Shown: piece by piece, positions 7,927 to 16,240 of the stretch
Layout of the letters: every line of letters starts with the position of its first letter
Numbering within the stretch: position 1 is the first letter of the stretch
Notes under the pieces: model-generated
What the model was told of the DNA's origin: nothing
Databases searched by the model: none
The model's input: only the letters and a program-made list of their open reading frames with translations
Source of the DNA: Eubacterium sp.
Lineage (GTDB): Bacteria > Bacillota > Clostridia > Oscillospirales > Acutalibacteraceae
Length of the DNA: 64,000 nt
Reading direction: 5' to 3'
NCBI GenBank assembly: GCA_029258375.1
Contig: JARHZA010000002.1
Span: 315,001-379,000 of the forward strand
Translations under genes and position numbers: made by a program

Positions 7927-8859
7927 TTATATTACATATGCCAGTGCAACAATTACAGGCATTGTTACAATAGACAATATACTTGCCTGCGCAGCAATCT
8001 CAGATCCAAGTGCAGTATCGTTTTCATATTTTGCTGCATACATTGCTGTGTTTGTTGCTGTTGGTGCAGAACTGGAGATTGTTAAAGCAACAAGTAAATC
8101 GCCAGTAACACCACAAAGTCTGAATATTAACAACATACAAATAGGAATAAATATTAGTCTTAAAAAAGAAACAAAATATAATTCCTTCTTTATGAAAATA
8201 TGCTTGAAGTCTGCATTTGCAAGGAATGTACCAAAAACAATCATTGCAAGAGGTGAGTTCGTGTTACCAACAAGTTCCATTGGGTAACTAATAAAATATG
8301 GTATTTTTATTTGAAGTAAAAATAGTGGAATACCAATTAAAACAGAGATTGTACCAGGGTTAAAAATAATTTTCTTAAAATCTATTTTTGCCTTGTGACC
8401 ACTAATTTCATGAATTCCATATGTGAATGCAAAAATATTAAATACACCAACATAAACAGAACAGTAAAATACACCTTCTTCGCCAATAACACTTTTAGCA
8501 AGTGGCAGTGCAAGAAATGCTGCGTTTGATAAAACTATTGCATAGTGATAAATACCTTTTTCAAGAAGACTACTTCTTTTTCTAAAAGTTAGTGCAGAAA
8601 TCGCCATGCCAAACAAATGTGTTCCAACTGCACAAGCAAAAGCAATAAATAAGCCTTTTACTCTTTCTGGAGTGTACTCCATAGTTATAAAAGTGTGTAT
8701 TATAGCAATCGGTAAAATTATATTAAAAAGTAAGTCAATAACTTTTTTTGAACTTTTTTGGGGGAATATTCCAGTTTTATCAGCTACAAAACCAATTCCC
8801 GCAATTAAATACAACATCAAAACTTGTGTTGCGATTGTTTGTAGATTATTTAAAAACAA
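7927..8859 (-). CDS. AEC family (auxin efflux carrier-like) permease
   Basis: 310 residues with about ten hydrophobic helices, arranged in two five-helix halves typical of the AEC/MleP family, which export organic acids or amino acids such as malate. Visible blocks are GIGFVADKTGIFPQK near the N-terminus, a central GTISVLIGIPLFLL and the family-like SSAPTATNTAMYAAKY near 270. It lies 17 bp downstream of an unknown membrane protein, so the two are probably co-transcribed. The substrate cannot be deduced. Confidence 0.85.
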   Translation of the reverse strand: MFLNNLQTIATQVLMLYLIAGIGFVADKTGIFPQKSSKKVIDLLFNIILPIAIIHTFITMEYTPERVKGLFIAFACAVGTHLFGMAISALTFRKRSSLLEKGIYHYAIVLSNAAFLALPLAKSVIGEEGVFYCSVYVGVFNIFAFTYGIHEISGHKAKIDFKKIIFNPGTISVLIGIPLFLLQIKIPYFISYPMELVGNTNSPLAMIVFGTFLANADFKHIFIKKELYFVSFLRLIFIPICMLLIFRLCGVTGDLLVALTISSSAPTATNTAMYAAKYENDTALGSEIAAQASILSIVTMPVIVALAYVI

Positions 8860-8876
8860 TTTGTATTTTTCCTTTA

Positions 8877-9713
8877 TTATTTGTATTTTGATTCTAATGC
8901 ACTAAATGAAAAGATTAGTGCAAAGATTCCAGTTAGAAAATATGTTATGGAAGAAAATGAAACATTGTATGTTTCTATTTTTGCTAAAAATACTATAATT
9001 CGTGGAACAGAAATTATTAAAGCACAAATTCCATAAGATATTCCAGTAAAAATAACGTGCCTAAAACTTAATTTTTTATCATCAATACATCTCATAAGTA
9101 AAATGAAAAAAGATATTCCAAAAATTAAAACAGCATATTCAAAAAATGCTTCTTCTGCATACCTTTCATCAACATATGTAACTATGCATACTAAAAGTTT
9201 GAATAAAATCCATAGTGTAGGCATTAGATGTATATATTTTAATTGCCTAAAATCATATTTGTTTGAAATGAAATATAATGCTAATAGAAAAAAATAAAAT
9301 GATGAGGCAAGTGCCGATATGGCAACTAAAGCAAGTGGAATAATGTAATTAACTTGAAACTGCGATGAACTTGCTATGTATTCATATAAATTTAAAGTTT
9401 GATGAACAAAATCATAAAATAATGATAATCCAGCAAAAAAAGAAAAAATTGCTAATGGTTCGTTACTTTTATATTCAAAAGGATTTACACAATCTTTTAT
9501 GTTGTAAGATAGCATAGCAGTAAGAAGAATTATAACGGCGCAAATCAAGTAAAAATAAAGCATTGTACCTCTTGCAGAGTGGATAATATGACCTGTTGCC
9601 GGATCAGTACACTTTATTAACTGAATTATCCTTAAAATAATTGCAGCAATAGCAGTTAAAGAAAGGATACACGAAATAAAACTTGAAATAAAATTTTTTA
9701 ATACTTTAGGCAC
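8877..9713 (-). CDS. Multi-spanning membrane protein of unknown function
   Basis: 278 residues with about seven predicted transmembrane segments, including near 10-28, 52-67, 84-98, 125-148, 165-180, 192-206 and 245-268. No catalytic motif or recognised family is apparent. It sits 17 bp after citrate synthase and 17 bp before the AEC permease on the same strand, so all three may share a transcript. In layout (7 TM, few charged loops) it recalls the membrane protein at 23183-23863, but I cannot show homology by eye. Confidence 0.7.
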   Translation of the reverse strand: MPKVLKNFISSFISCILSLTAIAAIILRIIQLIKCTDPATGHIIHSARGTMLYFYLICAVIILLTAMLSYNIKDCVNPFEYKSNEPLAIFSFFAGLSLFYDFVHQTLNLYEYIASSSQFQVNYIIPLALVAISALASSFYFFLLALYFISNKYDFRQLKYIHLMPTLWILFKLLVCIVTYVDERYAEEAFFEYAVLIFGISFFILLMRCIDDKKLSFRHVIFTGISYGICALIISVPRIIVFLAKIETYNVSFSSITYFLTGIFALIFSFSALESKYK

Positions 9714-9730
9714 AATGTACCTCCAAAAAA

Positions 9731-11098
9731 TTATCTTTTTTCAATAGCAACGTATTTGCGTTTTTTAGAAACACTTTTGTAAGCAGGTCTAATGATTTTT
9801 TTGCTTGAAGTGAGTTCTTCAAGTCTGTGTGCACACCATCCAACGATTCTTGCACTTGCAAAAAGAGGTGTGTATAAATCTTCTGGAATACCAAGAATTT
9901 TGTAAACAAGACCAGAGTAAAGGTCAACGTTTGCACAAATGCCGTTGTCTTCGCCCTTCATTTCTGCAATAAGACCAGGGCTAACTTTTTCAATATTTTG
10001 AAGAGTTATAAATTCTTTTTCGTAACCAGCTTCAACTGCAAGTTTTTGAGCACTATTTTTAAGAATTATAGCACGTGGGTCAGAAACGGTGTAAACAGCG
10101 TGGCCCATACCATAAATAAGGCCAAGACCATCGCCAGCTTCTTTTCTAAGAATTTTTGCAAGATAGTCTTTAATTTGGTTTTCATCAGTTGGGTCTGGAA
10201 CATTTTCAATTATTTCATTCATCATGTGAGCTACACTAATGTTTGCACCACCGTGTCTTGGACCTTTAAGAGAACCAAAACCAGCAGCAATTGCTGAATA
10301 TGTATCTGTGCCACTTGATGTAAGAACACGTGTTGAGAAAGTTGAGTTGTTACCGCCGCCGTGGTCTGCGTGAAGCATAAGCATAATGTCAAGTAGTTTT
10401 GCTTCTTCATCTGTAAACTCTTTGTTAGGGCGAATTTGATTAAGAATGTATTCCGCAGTGGACTGATCTTTTCTGATTGGGTGAAGATACATTGTTTTTC
10501 CGTCAAATGCTCTTCTTTTAACTTGGTAAGCTGCACTCATAATGGTAGGAACTTGAGCAATAAGTTGAAGGCTTTGTCTAAGAACGTTTGCAACAGATAT
10601 GTCATCTGGGTTTTCATCATAAGAATAAAGACCTAAAATGCAACGTGCCATTTTATTCATAATATCTTTTGAAGCGTGTTTCATTACCATATCTTCAATA
10701 AAATCTTCTGGTAATTCTCTGCACTCAGCAAGAACTTCTTGAAGAGAAAAGAGTTGGTCTTGTGTTGGTAAATTACCAAAAAGAATTAACCAGGTAATTT
10801 CTTCAAAGCCAAATCTATTTTCTTTAACGCAATTATCAATAATTTGGTTTATGTCATAGCCTCTGTAAGACAATACACCTTCTTTTGCAACACGTTCACC
10901 GTCAAGAATATAGTAACCTTCAACAGAACATATTCTTGTAAGACCAGCCATAACGCCTGTTCCGTCTTCGTTTCTTAAACCTCTTTTAACGTGATAACGA
11001 GCAAAATCGTTAGGTTTAATAGAGTTATTTTTATTAAGTTCGCCGCATAAATTTGAAAGAGCGTCCATTGAAATAGGTGAAATGTAGTTTGTTGGCAT
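9731..11098 (-). CDS. gltA: Citrate synthase
   Basis: 455-residue citrate/2-methylcitrate synthase family enzyme that condenses acetyl-CoA and oxaloacetate. Catalytic His regions are seen in LMLHADHGGGNNSTFSTRV and YGMGHAVYTVSDPRA, and the active-site Asp region in NVDLYSGLVYKILGIP. The final block ASARIVGWCAHRLEE is standard. An ~80-residue N-terminal extension precedes the first core motif (GVLSYRGYDINQI), as in the longer clostridial form. AAAGGAGAG lies before the ATG. In fermentative clostridia it mostly feeds 2-oxoglutarate and glutamate synthesis (general knowledge). No aconitase or isocitrate dehydrogenase is adjacent. Confidence 0.95.
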   Translation of the reverse strand: MPTNYISPISMDALSNLCGELNKNNSIKPNDFARYHVKRGLRNEDGTGVMAGLTRICSVEGYYILDGERVAKEGVLSYRGYDINQIIDNCVKENRFGFEEITWLILFGNLPTQDQLFSLQEVLAECRELPEDFIEDMVMKHASKDIMNKMARCILGLYSYDENPDDISVANVLRQSLQLIAQVPTIMSAAYQVKRRAFDGKTMYLHPIRKDQSTAEYILNQIRPNKEFTDEEAKLLDIMLMLHADHGGGNNSTFSTRVLTSSGTDTYSAIAAGFGSLKGPRHGGANISVAHMMNEIIENVPDPTDENQIKDYLAKILRKEAGDGLGLIYGMGHAVYTVSDPRAIILKNSAQKLAVEAGYEKEFITLQNIEKVSPGLIAEMKGEDNGICANVDLYSGLVYKILGIPEDLYTPLFASARIVGWCAHRLEELTSSKKIIRPAYKSVSKKRKYVAIEKR

Positions 11099-11199
11099 TA
11101 AAATCTCTCCTTTTATTATATTTTTAATTGTTGTTTTTTATGAATAAATATTAAAAATCTTGTTAAAAAAACATGATTTAAGATACTAAATAATTTACA

Positions 11200-11229
11200 A
11201 TTATACAATAAAAATATATATAAAGTCAA
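11200..11229 (-). promoter_or_regulatory. Citrate synthase promoter
   Basis: On the minus strand, TTGACT (11229-11224), an 18-bp spacer and TATAAT (11205-11200), about 100 bp upstream of the start. The ~270 bp between gltA and the next small ORF is otherwise featureless AT-rich DNA. Confidence 0.65.
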
Positions 11230-11373
11230 TGTACATAAAGTTAACGAAATAATAAAAAATATTGATTTTTACTTTGTTGTTTTTTGTATATAAAGCAAAA
11301 TTTTTAATTTTTGCTAAGTTTTTGAACGAAAATAACTAATTTAATGTTTAATCATATTACTGGAGGTAATATT

Positions 11374-11538
11374 ATGAAAAAAGCACTAATAATTTTTGCT
11401 ATCCTTTTTGCAGTAACTCTTTTAATACCAGCACTTACATCATTTATAAATGTGCCAAATAGTAGTAGCACAAAAGAACTTGCAACAATCTTTAATAGTT
11501 GTATTAGTCCTTTTTTGAATGTTCATTTATTTTACTAA
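11374..11538 (+). CDS. Short 54-residue membrane peptide, possibly a truncated spoIID-like gene
   Basis: Starts MKKALIIFAILF with an excellent GGAGGTAA eight bases upstream. The first ~24 residues form one hydrophobic helix ending in SFINVP, then comes SSSTKELATIFNS and a stop. The arrangement of a single N-terminal anchor followed by a short polar strand resembles the beginning of SpoIID-type proteins, but the conserved catalytic part is absent. The 3' end overlaps the convergent gerKC gene by 35 bp. It may be a real small membrane peptide or a decayed sporulation gene; I cannot choose between them. Confidence 0.4.
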   Translation: MKKALIIFAILFAVTLLIPALTSFINVPNSSSTKELATIFNSCISPFLNVHLFY

Positions 11539-12625
11539 TACTGCAATCAACTTCAATTTTAATTTGTGCATCTTTTAAATGTTCGTTCCAGTTATCACTT
11601 AAAGCAGAATATGCTTTAGGATTTCTCATAGCAAGATTTTCGCCCAATCTAAGGCAATCACTCTTGTGTTTTACACATTCATTGAACGCAGATGTGCAAG
11701 ATTTTTCTATTTCTTTTTCAGTAAGTTCTTTTATTTCTTTTATGTCATTGTCAGTTATTGGCTCTACAATTCCTTTTTCTGCTTCATTAAGTGTAACATT
11801 TGCTTTTACTTTTTCATAAAGAGTTATTTTTCCATCTTCAAATTTTACTTTTGATTTAGAATATGATTTTGTTACTTCAACAGTTGTTTTTCCAAGGTTT
11901 GTTGTTTCAACTATTACAAGTCCGGATTTAATTTTATCCTTTAAAAAGAGTAATCCTTTCATATCATTATTTTCTAAAATCGAAACAAGTTTGTCATTGT
12001 CATAAATAGCTATGCCTAAAACCGCAATTTTGTCTTTTTCACATTTAACTACGGGCAAGTACATATCAGATGTTTTATCAGCATAAAGATTTAAAAGTTC
12101 ATTTGTTGTAACTCTGGCACTAAATCCTCTTTTTTCACCAGTAATTAAAAGTGATGCAATGCTTTCAGCAGGTACAAGAGCATCGTTTTCTTTACTTTCT
12201 ATTACACTTTTTGCTGTGTCATCTGCAACACACAAAAGAATGTCCGCTCTTGAATCACTACTTCTCAATAAATAATCAAGATTTTCATAAAGATGGTTTG
12301 TAGCAAATTCTTTTCCAAAAACAATAACTCTGTTTTGACCAAAAAATAACTTTTTAGAAATACCTTTTGAAATGTTAGTAAGTGCATCTGAAATATTATC
12401 TCCGCTGCCAAATGTATTTAGTGTAACATTTTGAGACAGTGCTTCGCTTCCAGATCCTTCTTTAACAAGATTTAATGTTTGAACTGTAACTTCTGTTTTT
12501 CCTTCTGTGTAATCTATTCCAATTCCTTCAACAATACTTAAATCTCTTAAATTGTTTTGAGAGTTACAACCCGTAAACATAAGGCAGACAAGCATTATAA
12601 CAACAACAGTTTTAAAAACTTTCAA
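11504..12625 (-). CDS. gerKC: Spore germination lipoprotein, Ger(x)C family
   Basis: 373 residues. The signal peptide ends with lipobox MFTGC (Cys about 20). The mature N-terminus LRDLSIVEGIGIDYTEGKTEVTVQTLN is the Ger(x)C hallmark. Later blocks are KLFFGQNRVIVFGKEFA, RADILLCVADD and a C-terminal helical region with KEIKELTEKEIEKS. GerC subunits sit on the outer face of the spore inner membrane, in complex with the A and B subunits. The start overlaps gerKB by 14 bp. The symbol is by family; the true germinant is unknown. Confidence 0.88.
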   Translation of the reverse strand: MKVFKTVVVIMLVCLMFTGCNSQNNLRDLSIVEGIGIDYTEGKTEVTVQTLNLVKEGSGSEALSQNVTLNTFGSGDNISDALTNISKGISKKLFFGQNRVIVFGKEFATNHLYENLDYLLRSSDSRADILLCVADDTAKSVIESKENDALVPAESIASLLITGEKRGFSARVTTNELLNLYADKTSDMYLPVVKCEKDKIAVLGIAIYDNDKLVSILENNDMKGLLFLKDKIKSGLVIVETTNLGKTTVEVTKSYSKSKVKFEDGKITLYEKVKANVTLNEAEKGIVEPITDNDIKEIKELTEKEIEKSCTSAFNECVKHKSDCLRLGENLAMRNPKAYSALSDNWNEHLKDAQIKIEVDCSISKINEHSKKD

Positions 12626-13664
12626 GTAGTTTTTCCCCTTTGCTTTTTTTATTAAAAATAATTTGTAGTAGTGGAATTATTAGAGCAAAAACAAAAAATG
12701 GAATAATTAGTGCTGCCTTTTGAATTTTTGCAAATAAATTGAAATTTATCATTATAAAAGAAAAAATAAACATTAAAATACCTGATATAAGGCACTTGTT
12801 TTTGTGTTTTCCTCTTTTTAATAGTGTTGCAGAAGAATATAAATAAACAGATGTTTTTAAAAAAGCGGCAAAAATCCAAAAAGCCATATAAACCGAATCG
12901 AGCCTTTCGAAAAATTCAAAAGTTGAAATTTGAGCCATAGCAAAAATTGGATAAGCAGAAAGTGTTGCAGCGTCACCTAAAGAAGCAATAGTAACTAAAA
13001 TCATAATAATAATCGATATTATAGATAACGTTATACCACAGTATAAAGGTTTTTTAGTTTTTCCGTTTACTTTTGGAGATAACGCCAAAAATAGAATTAT
13101 TTCGTTCGTATCAGCAGTAATTATTAAAGAGTTAATCAAAATTGTTTTGATTGGATTTTTAGTAAATGGAAATAGATTTAAAACAGAAAAAGAACTTGAA
13201 CTTAATAATCCAATTGAAACAGCACCTAATAAAACAATTATAAAAACAAAAGATGCAAAGCGAGAAATTGATTCTATTCCAAGTGTTGCGGTATATGTGC
13301 AGGCAATAATTATCATTGCCGAAAAAAATATAATTTTTGCATTTGGATCAAGTTCAGTTGATGCAAAATAAGAGAATTTACTAACACTTATTGAACCAAC
13401 ATAAATAAAATAAAAAGCATAAAGAGTTGAAATCCATTTGTTTTCAAACATATTTTTATTTTTTGCAACGTAAACACAAGGTATTGAAATTAAAAAAACT
13501 ATAACTAAACCAATAATTGCACTAATTACAATATCTGGGGTATATTCGCCAACAATAAATCCAGTAGATGCCGTAAATGCAACAAGTAACCGGCAAACAA
13601 AAATAATTGCAAAAAGATTAAACGAAGAAATCATATTACGTTTGTATTTAGTCAACATCTGCAC
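12612..13664 (-). CDS. gerKB: Spore germination permease-like protein, GerB family
   Basis: 350 residues with about ten transmembrane helices, matching the GerB subfamily of the APC amino-acid permease superfamily; this subunit carries the germinant-recognition role. Seen are FIVGEYTPDIVISAIIG, YFIYVGSISVSKFSYFASTELDP and a cationic C-terminus. It overlaps gerKA (stop near 13648) and gerKC on either side, so the three are one coupled operon. The start could be ATG 13664 or a slightly later ATG. Confidence 0.88.
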   Translation of the reverse strand: MQMLTKYKRNMISSFNLFAIIFVCRLLVAFTASTGFIVGEYTPDIVISAIIGLVIVFLISIPCVYVAKNKNMFENKWISTLYAFYFIYVGSISVSKFSYFASTELDPNAKIIFFSAMIIIACTYTATLGIESISRFASFVFIIVLLGAVSIGLLSSSSFSVLNLFPFTKNPIKTILINSLIITADTNEIILFLALSPKVNGKTKKPLYCGITLSIISIIIMILVTIASLGDAATLSAYPIFAMAQISTFEFFERLDSVYMAFWIFAAFLKTSVYLYSSATLLKRGKHKNKCLISGILMFIFSFIMINFNLFAKIQKAALIIPFFVFALIIPLLQIIFNKKSKGEKLLESF

Positions 13665-15099
13665 CTCTTAAATTTTGAATTTTAACTTTTCTTTTAGAAA
13701 GTTTTGTCCAACTTTCTCTGTAAAAAATATCGCCAATGCTATTTTTATTAAGTGGAGAAATTGGTGCAGAATAAGGAATACCGTAAGGATTTATAGCAGT
13801 TACATTAACGCATAAAACAGCAATACCAAGCACTATTCCGTATATTCCGGTAATTCGCCCAATAACAATAAATATTAGCCTTAAAGTTGATATGCTTTCG
13901 TAAAGCGGATAAATAACATAAGAAGAAATTGCAGTTACTGCAACAACAACAAGCATTGGTGCTCCAACAAGTCCAGCATTAACAACAGCATCACCTATAA
14001 CAAGTGCACCAATAATAGAAACGGCGTGGCCAATTGCTTTTGGAAGTCTTAATCCGGCCTCTCTCATAATTTCATAAAGGACAAGCACAAGTAATGCTTC
14101 TTCCATCAAAGAAAAAGGTGTTTTTGCTTCTGCCGAAGCAATTGTGTACATTAGTGATGTAGGAATTAGTTCTTGATGAAAAGTTCCTGTTGCAACATAA
14201 AAACCAGGTAGAATGATTGATATTATAAATGAAAAATATTTTAAAATTCTGTTTAAAGTTGCATAAAAAGGGCTGTTGTTATAATCATCAACAGTAGAAA
14301 AGGAATCTGAAAAAAGATAGGGCACATAAAGAGCAAAAGGCGAACCATCTACCAAAACACCAACTCTTCCTTCAAGTAGCTTTGAACATAACGTGTCTGG
14401 TCTTTCGGTGTTGCCAACTGCAGTAAAAACAGACTTTATGTTTGAATCAAGAAAAGGAACAAGTTCGCCATAATCTTGCAAATTTAAAATGGATGCATTT
14501 TTTATTCTTCTTTCAACATCATCAACAAGTTTTTTATCTGCTATATTATTCATATAAGCAATTACAACAGAACATTGAGTGTCTTTTCCTATTTTAATTT
14601 GCTTTAATTTTAAGTTTGTAGTTTTAAGTCTTCTTCTTAAAATCGCTTTATTGTCATTAAGTGTTTCTGTGAAGCATTCTTTAGAACCTTTAATATTTGC
14701 TTCGTTCGGTGGTTCGTCTGTTTTTCTTTTTTCAAAACCTTGAATACCAAGCACAAGGGCTTTTGAAACCCCATCTAAAAGTAGAATTGCAAATCCTGAT
14801 GAAAGATAAAAATATAGGTCATCAAAAGTATCTTTTTCACTCATTTCAAGTGAATTAACAACGTTTGTTTTAATTGTTTCAAAAAGTTCGTTTTCAGTTT
14901 TATATTCTCCTTTAAAATTTAAAATCGGACTCATTATCATTTGTGATAACATAAGCGAATTTATCATACCATCAAGAACACAAACAATGCATTTTGTTTT
15001 GTTTATATAACATTCACGAAGAAGAAAATCAGAACAGTCTTTAAAGTCTGTTTCCATTTTGTTTTTGTTATCTGTAATTGAAGAATAAATTTTTTCCAT
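13648..15099 (-). CDS. gerKA: Spore germination protein, GerA family
   Basis: 483 residues. The soluble N-terminal half contains the GerA N-terminal domains with DNKAILRRRLKTTNLKLKQ and DSNIKSVFTAVGNTERPD. A central block EGRVGVLVDGSPFALYVPYLF and a C-terminal half with about five membrane helices (from TSLMYTIASAEAKTPFSLMEEALLVL onward) complete the family pattern. ATG 15099 follows GGGTGA at the right spacing; the ATG at 15111 overlaps that site and is less likely. First gene of a germinant-receptor operon, expected to be forespore-expressed (known for the family; no sigma-G promoter was assigned). Confidence 0.9.
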   Translation of the reverse strand: MEKIYSSITDNKNKMETDFKDCSDFLLRECYINKTKCIVCVLDGMINSLMLSQMIMSPILNFKGEYKTENELFETIKTNVVNSLEMSEKDTFDDLYFYLSSGFAILLLDGVSKALVLGIQGFEKRKTDEPPNEANIKGSKECFTETLNDNKAILRRRLKTTNLKLKQIKIGKDTQCSVVIAYMNNIADKKLVDDVERRIKNASILNLQDYGELVPFLDSNIKSVFTAVGNTERPDTLCSKLLEGRVGVLVDGSPFALYVPYLFSDSFSTVDDYNNSPFYATLNRILKYFSFIISIILPGFYVATGTFHQELIPTSLMYTIASAEAKTPFSLMEEALLVLVLYEIMREAGLRLPKAIGHAVSIIGALVIGDAVVNAGLVGAPMLVVVAVTAISSYVIYPLYESISTLRLIFIVIGRITGIYGIVLGIAVLCVNVTAINPYGIPYSAPISPLNKNSIGDIFYRESWTKLSKRKVKIQNLRGADVD

Positions 15100-15167
15100 A
15101 ATTTCACCCATTTATATTTTTTTCAATATTTTTGAACATTATGCAAAGAATATTTTTGGTGATAAAA

Positions 15168-15848
15168 ATGAGCATAACAATAATAAGAGCAATAATTCTT
15201 TATTTAACAGTAATTATTGCCGTAAGAATTATGGGCAAAAGGCAAATTGGAGAGTTGAAACCTCACGAACTTGTTGTAACAATTTTTGTTTCTCAAGTTG
15301 CAAGTATTCCACTCCAAGATAATAATATTCCACTTCTTAGCACAATAGTGCCAATTATGGTTTTTGTTTCTTTTGAAATAATTGTTTCGGCGCTTTCAAT
15401 GAAAAGTATAAAATTTAGAAAATTGATGCAGGGAAAGCCAATTATAGTAATAAAAGATGGCAAACTTGATGAAAAACAAATGGCAAGACTTCGTTTGACG
15501 ATAGATGATTTAATTGACGCATTAAGGCAAAAAGATGTTTTTGATATTTCCACAGTTCAAACTGCAGTTGTGGAAACTAATGGCTCAGTATCAGTTCTTG
15601 AAAAAACTGAAGATTGCCCAGTTACACCAAAACAGTTAAGGCTTTCTGTTGATGAAAATTCTATGCCAATAGCAGTTGTTATGGATGGAAAACCGGTAAC
15701 GGAATATTTTGGTCAAGAAAAAATTAAAGAAAGCGGAATAGAACTATTGGTTACAGATTCAAGTTATGATATTTCACGAATTATGTTATTAACAATAGAT
15801 GGCAACGGAAATGTTTTTATTATTCCCAAAAAGGGGGATGTAAAATGA
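15168..15848 (+). CDS. DUF421 (YetF-type) membrane protein
   Basis: About 226 residues. Three N-terminal membrane helices carry the signature MGKRQIGELKPHELVVTIFVSQVASIPLQD, and a cytosolic domain has KGKPIIVIKDGK and the RLTIDDLIDALRQKDVFDISTVQTAVVETNG block typical of DUF421. ATG 15168, preceded by GGTGAT, matches the family start MSITIIRAIILY; the upstream TTG 15132 and ATG 15141 are less likely. It is divergent from the ger operon and overlaps the DUF4363 gene (ATGA), a pairing recurrent in spore-forming Clostridia. Function not established. Confidence 0.9.
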   Translation: MSITIIRAIILYLTVIIAVRIMGKRQIGELKPHELVVTIFVSQVASIPLQDNNIPLLSTIVPIMVFVSFEIIVSALSMKSIKFRKLMQGKPIIVIKDGKLDEKQMARLRLTIDDLIDALRQKDVFDISTVQTAVVETNGSVSVLEKTEDCPVTPKQLRLSVDENSMPIAVVMDGKPVTEYFGQEKIKESGIELLVTDSSYDISRIMLLTIDGNGNVFIIPKKGDVK

Positions 15849-16225
15849 AAAGAATTTGGATTGCCGTTTTATTTTTAGTTATAACAGTTTGTGCGTGTAG
15901 TTACGAACAAATGACTTTTAAAAACCGCTATGCAGAAATAATAAATATAATAGACGATGCAGTTGAGTGCGAAGATGTAACAGAAAAAAAGGATTATTGC
16001 TACGATATAATAGACTCTTGGGAAGGGTATTTAAAAAAAATTTCTGTTCTAATAGATGAATCCAATTTAAAAGCCGCAGATGTTTGTATTCGAAAAATTA
16101 GGCTTTGTGCTGATTTTGAAGAAGAATGTTTAAGTGATGATTTAAACGAAACACTAATAGAAACTAAAAGTGAACTTGAGCAAATTTATGATAGTTCAAA
16201 AATAAAGTTTTCAAATATTTTTTAA
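15845..16225 (+). CDS. DUF4363 family exported helical protein
   Basis: 126 residues. An N-terminal hydrophobic segment, IWIAVLFLVITVCACS, may be a signal anchor or a weak lipobox (VCAC). The rest is two long acidic helices (RYAEIINIIDDAVECED and DDLNETLIETKSELEQIYD). It matches the DUF4363 family, which commonly follows DUF421 in sporeformers. Coupled to DUF421 by a 4-bp overlap and 15 bp from the following MFS gene. Role unknown. Confidence 0.8.
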   Translation: MKRIWIAVLFLVITVCACSYEQMTFKNRYAEIINIIDDAVECEDVTEKKDYCYDIIDSWEGYLKKISVLIDESNLKAADVCIRKIRLCADFEEECLSDDLNETLIETKSELEQIYDSSKIKFSNIF

Positions 16226-16240
16226 TTTTGGAGTGAAAAA

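Noticed and set aside
9706-10536. Alternative-frame ORFs inside citrate synthase
   Set aside because: They lie wholly within a well-supported gene and have no domain or ribosome site.
11137-11156. ARG-box-like TGAATAAATATTAA in the citrate synthase leader
   Set aside because: One key position differs (ATTAA for ATTCA) and it lies far downstream of the promoter; expected by chance in such AT-rich DNA.
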